A DNA stretch of 64,000 nucleotides, from NCBI RefSeq assembly GCF_039548895.1, contig NZ_JBCLVG010000001.1. One strand, given 5' to 3'. The translations under genes and the position numbers were made by a program. This DNA comes from Orlajensenia stereocauli. GTDB taxonomy: Bacteria; Actinomycetota; Actinomycetes; Actinomycetales; Microbacteriaceae. The notes below the pieces were generated by a model. That model made no database searches. It had not been told where the DNA came from and worked only from the letters and a program-made list of their open reading frames with translations. The stretch's first letter is position 1. Each line of letters opens with the position of its first letter. Positions 59,503 to 64,000 of this stretch are shown piece after piece.

Positions 59503-59778
59503 CTAGATCTCCATCCCGGCAACGACCTTCACACCGGGACCGTGCTCGATAAGCCATTCCTTGCGCTCGTGATTCCAGCCCTGGACCATCTTCTCCCGCG
59601 CGAACGCCTCGCCGATGCGGGCGTACTCCTCGTAGTAACGCACTCTGATCGGCCGCCGGCGAGCGGTGTACTTCGCACCATCGCCTTCTCGATGCTGAGC
59701 GACGCGTGCGCGGAGATGGGTCGTGCTGCCGGTGTAGAACGTGCCGTCCCGGCATTCGAGGATGTACATGAAGGCCAT
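59503..59778 (-). CDS. GIY-YIG nuclease-domain protein
   Basis: A 91-residue single-domain protein of the YhbQ/UPF0213 type. The motif is MYILECRDGTFYTGST (the I-Y-x..-Y-T-G variant of GIY-YIG), followed by a catalytic Arg (LRARVAQH) and a Glu in FAREKMVQGWNHERKEWLI. Some homologues nick or cut DNA; the cellular role is unknown. It is the only gene in the window bounded on both sides by the palindromic repeat arrays, with its stop 4 nt from one of them. Confidence 0.9.
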   Translation of the reverse strand: MAFMYILECRDGTFYTGSTTHLRARVAQHREGDGAKYTARRRPIRVRYYEEYARIGEAFAREKMVQGWNHERKEWLIEHGPGVKVVAGMEI

Positions 59779-59862
59779 GCCGCCGATTGTCTCCGTCTGC
59801 TCATGACGAGTCAGCCGGATCGACAGATCTGTGCACTTTCGTCGCCTTCTCGCGGCTGTGAA

Positions 59863-60006
59863 CGCGCTTCGGCCGCGACTACGTCGGGCCTCAGCGAGCG
59901 GGTTCTGGGGATCGGCTCGCTGAGGGCCGGAAGCAGTCCGCGCTCGAAGCGCTGCTGGGCACTCGATGCGCTTCGGCCGCGACTACGTCGGACCTCAGCG
60001 AGCGGG
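59863..60006. repeat. Mosaic repeat array, locus 5 (b, inverted b, b)
   Basis: Three b-type arms: 59863-59901 (direct), 59914-59951 (inverted) and 59967-60006 (direct). The two direct arms share the variant CGACTACGTCGG. The array fills most of the 309-nt gap between the divergent GIY-YIG and multicopper oxidase genes. Apart from the array I see only a GGAGGC ribosome-binding site before 60088. Confidence 0.88.
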
Positions 60007-60087
60007 TGGCAGTAGGGGGATAACCCCACCCCGAGTCCGGATGCCGACCGGATGGGCGCGTCAGGCGCCCCTCGCGAGGCTGGAGGC

Positions 60088-61671
60088 ATGCCAGAACGCT
60101 CCACCCTGAACCCGCCGAACACCGCAGCGCTCCGGTCGCGCTCGCGCCTCCGCCGCCCGCGCGCCGTCGTAGCCGTGGCCGCATCCGCCGCCGTCCTCCT
60201 GGCCGCCGTCGGCGTGCTCGCTGGCTGTTCGATGATTCCGGGCCTGCTCGACGGTGGTCGGGTCGATACCGTGGGCGCCGTCGACTTCACCACCCCCCTC
60301 GCCATCCCGCCGCTGGCTCCGTCCACCGTCGACGCCGACGGCACGCGCGTCTTCGAGCTCACCGCCCAGTCGGGAAGCACGGAGTTCCACCCCGGCGTCA
60401 CCACCGCCACCTGGGGGTTCAACGGCTCCTACCTCGGCCCGACGCTCGTGGCCCAGCGGGGTGAGAAGGTACGCGTCGACATCGGCAACGAGCTGGCCGA
60501 GCCCACGAGCGTGCACTGGCACGGCATGCACCTGCCGGCCGCGATGGACGGCGGCCCGCACCAGATGATCGAGCCCGGCGACGACTGGTCGCCGAGCTGG
60601 ACCATCGACCAGCCGGCAGCCACCCTCTGGTATCACCCGCATCCACACGGGGAGACCGAGGAGCACGTGCGGCACGGCCTCGCCGGCCTGTTCTACGTGC
60701 AGGATTCCGAGGAGGACGCCCTGCCCCTGCCCCATGAGTACGGTGTCGACGACGTGCCGCTCATCGTGCAGGACGCCCAGTTCAACAGCACGGGGGAACT
60801 CAAGGGCACGAACAAGGGCTTCGTCGGCGCCCTGGGAAACGAGATCCTGGTGAACGGCACAGCCGGCCCCTATCTCGACGTGTCGACAGAGCTCGTGCGG
60901 CTTCGGCTGCTCAACGCCTCGACGGCTCGCACCTACTCCTTCAGGTTCAGCGACGATCGCGGCTTCGACCTCGTGGCCAGCGACGGCGGCCTGCTCGAGC
61001 AGCCGGCCGCGCTCGAGCATCTGCGCCTCTCGCCGGGTGAGCGCGCCGAGATTGTCGTGCGCATGCTTCCGGGTGAGACGACGGTGCTGCGGTCGGTGAA
61101 GCCCGACCTCGGCATCGATGGAGACGGCGGCGCGCAGAACGGAGGAGCCGACAGCTTCGACGTGCTCGAACTGCGTGCTGCAGCGGCTCTCGAGTCCGTG
61201 GCATCCGTACCTCCGACGCTCACGAGTATCGAGAGACTCGATCCGGCGGATGCCGCAACGACCCGCGAACTCGAACTCGACGGCTACGCCATCAACGGCG
61301 AGTCGATGGACATGGGCCGCATCGACCAGGTCGTGACCCTCGGCGACACCGAGGTCTGGAACGTCGTCAACGACATGGACCGGCCGCACAACTTCCACAT
61401 CCACGACGTGCAGTTCCAGATCGCGTCCATCGACGGATCTCCGCCGCCACCCGAGCTCGGCGGCTGGAAGGACACCATCTACCTGCCGCCGCAGCGCCGG
61501 TTCGAGCTCGTCATGCGATTCGAGGACTACGCCTCGGCGGAGCATCCGTTCATGCACCACTGCCACCTGCTGTGGCACGAGGACCTCGGGATGATGGGCC
61601 AGTTCGTGGTCGTGAAACCCGGCCAGCACGTCACAATGACACCAGGAGAGAACGCAGACCATGAGCACTGA
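60088..61671 (+). CDS. Multicopper oxidase lipoprotein
   Basis: A 527-residue exported oxidase. The signal peptide ends in lipobox GVLAGC (Cys near 50). Three cupredoxin domains follow. All four copper-binding motifs are complete: HWHGMH, WYHPHPHG, HNFHIHDVQF and HHCHLLWHEDLGMM; the last Met-containing motif gives the type 1 copper site. It resembles CueO-type or laccase-like oxidases for copper or phenolic substrates. No Met-rich loop like that of E. coli CueO is evident. It overlaps the histidine kinase gene by 11 bp, linking the enzyme to a two-component system. Confidence 0.92.
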   Translation: MPERSTLNPPNTAALRSRSRLRRPRAVVAVAASAAVLLAAVGVLAGCSMIPGLLDGGRVDTVGAVDFTTPLAIPPLAPSTVDADGTRVFELTAQSGSTEFHPGVTTATWGFNGSYLGPTLVAQRGEKVRVDIGNELAEPTSVHWHGMHLPAAMDGGPHQMIEPGDDWSPSWTIDQPAATLWYHPHPHGETEEHVRHGLAGLFYVQDSEEDALPLPHEYGVDDVPLIVQDAQFNSTGELKGTNKGFVGALGNEILVNGTAGPYLDVSTELVRLRLLNASTARTYSFRFSDDRGFDLVASDGGLLEQPAALEHLRLSPGERAEIVVRMLPGETTVLRSVKPDLGIDGDGGAQNGGADSFDVLELRAAAALESVASVPPTLTSIERLDPADAATTRELELDGYAINGESMDMGRIDQVVTLGDTEVWNVVNDMDRPHNFHIHDVQFQIASIDGSPPPPELGGWKDTIYLPPQRRFELVMRFEDYASAEHPFMHHCHLLWHEDLGMMGQFVVVKPGQHVTMTPGENADHEH

Positions 61672-63109
61672 GACCGCAGCGACGACTGTCGCCACCACCA
61701 CACCGTCAGCGCCCCCATCGCGCTGGGCGGGCTACGCCTCCCTCTGGCGACGCGTGCCGCAGGAGCTCGGGTTCCTCCTGCTCACCATGCCGATCGCCAT
61801 CATCGGTCTCTCGATCATCGCGCCACTGTTCTGGACCGGCATCGGCTCGCTCGTGTTGGTCTTCGGAATCTTCATCGTGATCGCGAGCCTCTACGTCAGC
61901 CGCGGCTTCGGCGTCCTCGAGCTCGTGCGCCTGCGCTGGGCGGGCCGTCCGGCCATCAGGCAACCGCTCTGGCGGCCGCGTACCGATGGTGCCGGATTCT
62001 GGGGGAGCTTCATCTTCGGACCCGTCGCCGACGGCCACTACTGGCTCTACCTGCTGCACACGATGATCATCGCGCCCGTCATCAGCATCGTCAGCTGGAC
62101 CATCACCGTCGTCTGGACCTCCATCGGTCTCGGTGGCGTGACCTTCTGGATCTGGGCGCGCTACATCCCGATGGGCGATCGCGAGTTCTGGGTCCACGAC
62201 GTCGTGCTCGACTGGATGTTCCCCGCCAACACGTGGCAGGTCGACAGCATGACCGGCGAGATCGTGTTCGAGTTCATCGTCGGGGTCCTGTTCCTCGTCA
62301 CCCTGCCGTTCGTCACCCGCTCGATGACACTCATGCACCAGGGCGTGGCCATCGGCGTGCTCGGCGGGTGGCGCTCCGAAGAGCTGCGCCGCGAGGTCGC
62401 CGACCTGAGCGCCTCCCGCGGGGCGGCCGTGGCTGCCGAGGACAGGTCGCTGCGTCGCCTGGAGCGCGACATCCACGACGGCCCGCAGCAGAGGCTCGTG
62501 CGGCTGCAGATGGATCTGGCCGCGGCCGAGCGGCGCCTCGACACCGACCCCGAGGCGGCGAAGACCCTGCTCGCCGAGGCCCGTCTGCAGGCCCACGACA
62601 CGCTCGAGGAGCTGCGGGCCCTCTCGCGCGGATTCGCGCCGCCGATCCTGCAGGATCGCGGCCTGGTGAGCGCACTCGACTCGCTCGCGACCCGCAGCCC
62701 GGTTCCCGTGCGACTCGAGTCGTCGCTCGACCCCGAGCTGCGGCTGCCCGGCGAGATCGAGCGCAGCGCCTACTTCGTGGCCGCCGAGTTGGTCACCAAT
62801 GCCGTCAAGCACGCCGGTGCCACGAGCATCCGCCTGGTGATCTCGACACGGGGCGATTCGGTGACGGATGCCGCAGACGGCTCCGGCTCCGGCGCAGAGG
62901 CCTCGGCACCCGGCCCTCGGTGGCTCGACCTCTGGGTCATTGACGACGGCACCGGAGGAGCGACGGCCGTCGCCGGGCACGGACTGAGCGGACTGGAGGA
63001 GCGCCTCACGGGCCTCCGCGGTGTGCTCGTCATCGATAGCCCCATGGGCGGACCGACGACTGTCGGTGCGCACATCCCACTGCCCGGGGAGGCCGCCGCC
63101 CTATCCTGA
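61661..63109 (+). CDS. Sensor histidine kinase (HisKA_3 / NarL-partner type)
   Basis: A 482-residue membrane kinase. The N-terminal half has four or more membrane segments and looks like the actinobacterial putative-sensor domain. The dimerisation segment has the phospho-accepting His in LERDIHDGPQQRL (near 271). The ATPase domain has AAELVTNAVKHAGA (N box) and GHGLSGLEERL (G box). A Gly/Ser/Ala insertion lies between the boxes. The ATG lies within the last codons of the multicopper oxidase gene. The signal is not known; copper or membrane stress is a guess from the neighbour. Confidence 0.92.
   Translation: MSTETAATTVATTTPSAPPSRWAGYASLWRRVPQELGFLLLTMPIAIIGLSIIAPLFWTGIGSLVLVFGIFIVIASLYVSRGFGVLELVRLRWAGRPAIRQPLWRPRTDGAGFWGSFIFGPVADGHYWLYLLHTMIIAPVISIVSWTITVVWTSIGLGGVTFWIWARYIPMGDREFWVHDVVLDWMFPANTWQVDSMTGEIVFEFIVGVLFLVTLPFVTRSMTLMHQGVAIGVLGGWRSEELRREVADLSASRGAAVAAEDRSLRRLERDIHDGPQQRLVRLQMDLAAAERRLDTDPEAAKTLLAEARLQAHDTLEELRALSRGFAPPILQDRGLVSALDSLATRSPVPVRLESSLDPELRLPGEIERSAYFVAAELVTNAVKHAGATSIRLVISTRGDSVTDAADGSGSGAEASAPGPRWLDLWVIDDGTGGATAVAGHGLSGLEERLTGLRGVLVIDSPMGGPTTVGAHIPLPGEAAALS
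63102..63107 (+). promoter_or_regulatory. Possible internal -10 box for the response regulator
   Basis: TATCCT at the 3' end of the kinase gene, 6 nt before the GTG at 63114. The spacer GAGAGG may instead be the ribosome-binding site, so this is weaker than the other boxes. Confidence 0.35.
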
Positions 63110-63113
63110 GAGG

Positions 63114-63800
63114 GTGACGACGCCTGATACCGCATCTGCTGCACCGGTTCCCCTCCGCATCATGCTGGCCGAGGACTCGGTGCTGCTCCGGGAGGGGCTG
63201 GTGCGCCTGTTCGACGAGGCTGGCTTCGAGACGGTCGGCGCCTTCGGTGACGCGGAATCGTTGATCGCCGAGATCGAGGAGGTGGCGCCCGACCTCGTCG
63301 TGCTCGACGTGCGGATGCCGCCCACCTTCCGCGACGAGGGGGTGCGGGCGGCAGTGCACATTCGACGCACTATGCCCGGAATCGGCATCCTGTTGCTCAG
63401 TCAGTACGTGGAAGGGGCCTACGCACAGGAACTGCTGGCGTCGGGCGAGGGCGGCGTCGGCTACCTGTTGAAGGACCGGGTCGCCTCGCTCGAGGAACTG
63501 AAGGACGCAGTCTCGCGGGTGAGCGTCGGCGGCACGGTACTCGACCCGCAGGTCGTCCGCGAGCTCATCGGCCGACGCGTCGACCCTCTGGGCTCTCTCA
63601 CCCCGCGTGAGCGCGAGGTGCTCGAACTGATGGCGGAGGGACGCACGAACGCCGGCATCGCCGAGCGCCTGTTCATCGGCATCGGGGCGGTCGAGAAGAA
63701 CGTCACGGCCATCTTCCAGAAGCTCGGTCTCGAGGGCTCGGGCTCCGACCATCGCCGAGTGTTGGCGGTACTGGCGTACCTGCAGCTTCCCGTTCGCTGA
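63114..63800 (+). CDS. LuxR/NarL-type response regulator
   Basis: A 228-residue regulator. Receiver domain: acidic pair in MLAEDSVLLREGL, phospho-accepting Asp65 in LVVLDVRMPP and conserved Lys in LLKDR. The LuxR helix-turn-helix follows: LTPREREVLELMAEGRTNAGIAERLFIGIGAVEKNVTAIFQKLGL. It pairs with the upstream kinase, 4 nt away. The stop codon TGA lies inside the a-arm of a palindromic repeat. Its targets are unknown; the multicopper oxidase gene is the obvious candidate. Confidence 0.94.
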   Translation: MTTPDTASAAPVPLRIMLAEDSVLLREGLVRLFDEAGFETVGAFGDAESLIAEIEEVAPDLVVLDVRMPPTFRDEGVRAAVHIRRTMPGIGILLLSQYVEGAYAQELLASGEGGVGYLLKDRVASLEELKDAVSRVSVGGTVLDPQVVRELIGRRVDPLGSLTPREREVLELMAEGRTNAGIAERLFIGIGAVEKNVTAIFQKLGLEGSGSDHRRVLAVLAYLQLPVR

Positions 63801-63893
63801 GGGCTGAGCGGAGCGACCGCCCGAAGCGCGTCGCACACTGACCGCACTCGACCCGCGCTTCGACCGCGGACTTCGTCCGGGCCTCAGCGAGCG
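63791..63893. repeat. ab-type palindromic repeat, locus 6
   Basis: a-arm 63791-63828 and b-arm 63856-63893 around a 27-nt spacer. The a-arm begins within the response regulator gene and provides its stop codon. It separates convergent genes. Confidence 0.9.
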
Positions 63894-63898
63894 AGGGG

Positions 63899-64000
63899 TC
63901 AGACGATCCCGAGCTCGTCGAGCTGATCGACGATGCCCGAACCGTCGGGCGAGTAGACCCAGGGAACGTCGGGGGCGATGTCCTTCTCGGGCTTCGATCG
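63899..64000 (-). CDS. C-terminal end of an unidentified gene (partial)
   Basis: An open frame of 33 codons plus stop runs off the window edge on the minus strand. The readable end includes APDVPWVYSPDGSG and ends DQLDELGIV. It is soluble-looking and has codon use like its neighbours. Too short for me to assign. It is convergent with the response regulator across the palindromic repeat. Confidence 0.6.
   Translation of the reverse strand, partial: RSKPEKDIAPDVPWVYSPDGSGIVDQLDELGIV

Noticed and set aside
59285..60006. CRISPR array
   Set aside because: There are only a few palindromic arms in alternating orientation, spacers are not unique or of uniform length, and no cas gene is near. The GIY-YIG protein is not a Cas protein.

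Overview
The window is chromosomal DNA from a high-GC actinobacterium, most likely a member of the Microbacteriaceae or a close relative. Genes are densely packed on both strands. GatCAB is present for tRNA amidation, and several families are typical of that group (DUF6993 lipoprotein, YkoEDC thiamine transporter, GT2-GtrA fusion, paired aminopeptidases N). Many genes have a TANNNT -10 box 6-7 nt before the start codon, the mark of leaderless transcripts. The taxon is inferred from gene content; no rRNA is present. I see no prophage, insertion sequence, plasmid genes or CRISPR array.

Layout. 0-13 kb: ybaK and glgX (minus); cysteine desulfurase, mnmA, ligA, a Tat-exported phosphoesterase and gatCAB (plus). 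13-19 kb: a GntR regulator co-translated with a soluble Cache-domain protein, divergent from a complete polyamine-type ABC transporter (potA-D-B-C). 19-25 kb: dinB, a GerW-like protein, then a TPP riboswitch driving ykoE-ykoD-ykoC and a translationally coupled P-loop kinase. 25-32 kb: a PBP-like protein that has lost its catalytic serine, a small metallopeptidase, tRNA-His, orn, a mini-thioredoxin, tRNA-Arg, a cation/H+ antiporter, a BP74-like lipoprotein and nadE. 32-38 kb: an EamA transporter and aldo/keto reductase, a second-type ssb, a DUF6993 lipoprotein, ettA and a thioesterase.

38-44 kb: a divergent unit of an exported Rieske lipoprotein with DUF2231 against an ECF sigma/anti-sigma pair. 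Both directions carry the same TGAACC-N16-CGTGTT promoter. A phosphodiester glycosidase, a GT2-GtrA glycosyltransferase and tesB follow. 44-55 kb (mostly minus): FAD dehydrogenase, truncated haemoglobin, MscS channel, two tandem pepN genes and an SDR-like protein with a zinc knuckle. 55-64 kb: rpiB, a Fpg/Nei glycosylase, PaiB-like protein, amidohydrolase, GIY-YIG nuclease, multicopper oxidase with histidine kinase and response regulator, and the end of an unidentified gene.

The main non-genic feature is a family of about 90-bp imperfect palindromes made of two distinct arm types (a and b). It occurs at six intergenic places, several times supplying the stop codon of the adjacent gene. Around the GIY-YIG gene it becomes mosaic arrays, much like enterobacterial BIMEs. 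Two nested inverted repeats (5374-5432, 28435-28496) and a strongly recurrent word CGGATGCC/GGCATCCG add further unexplained structure.
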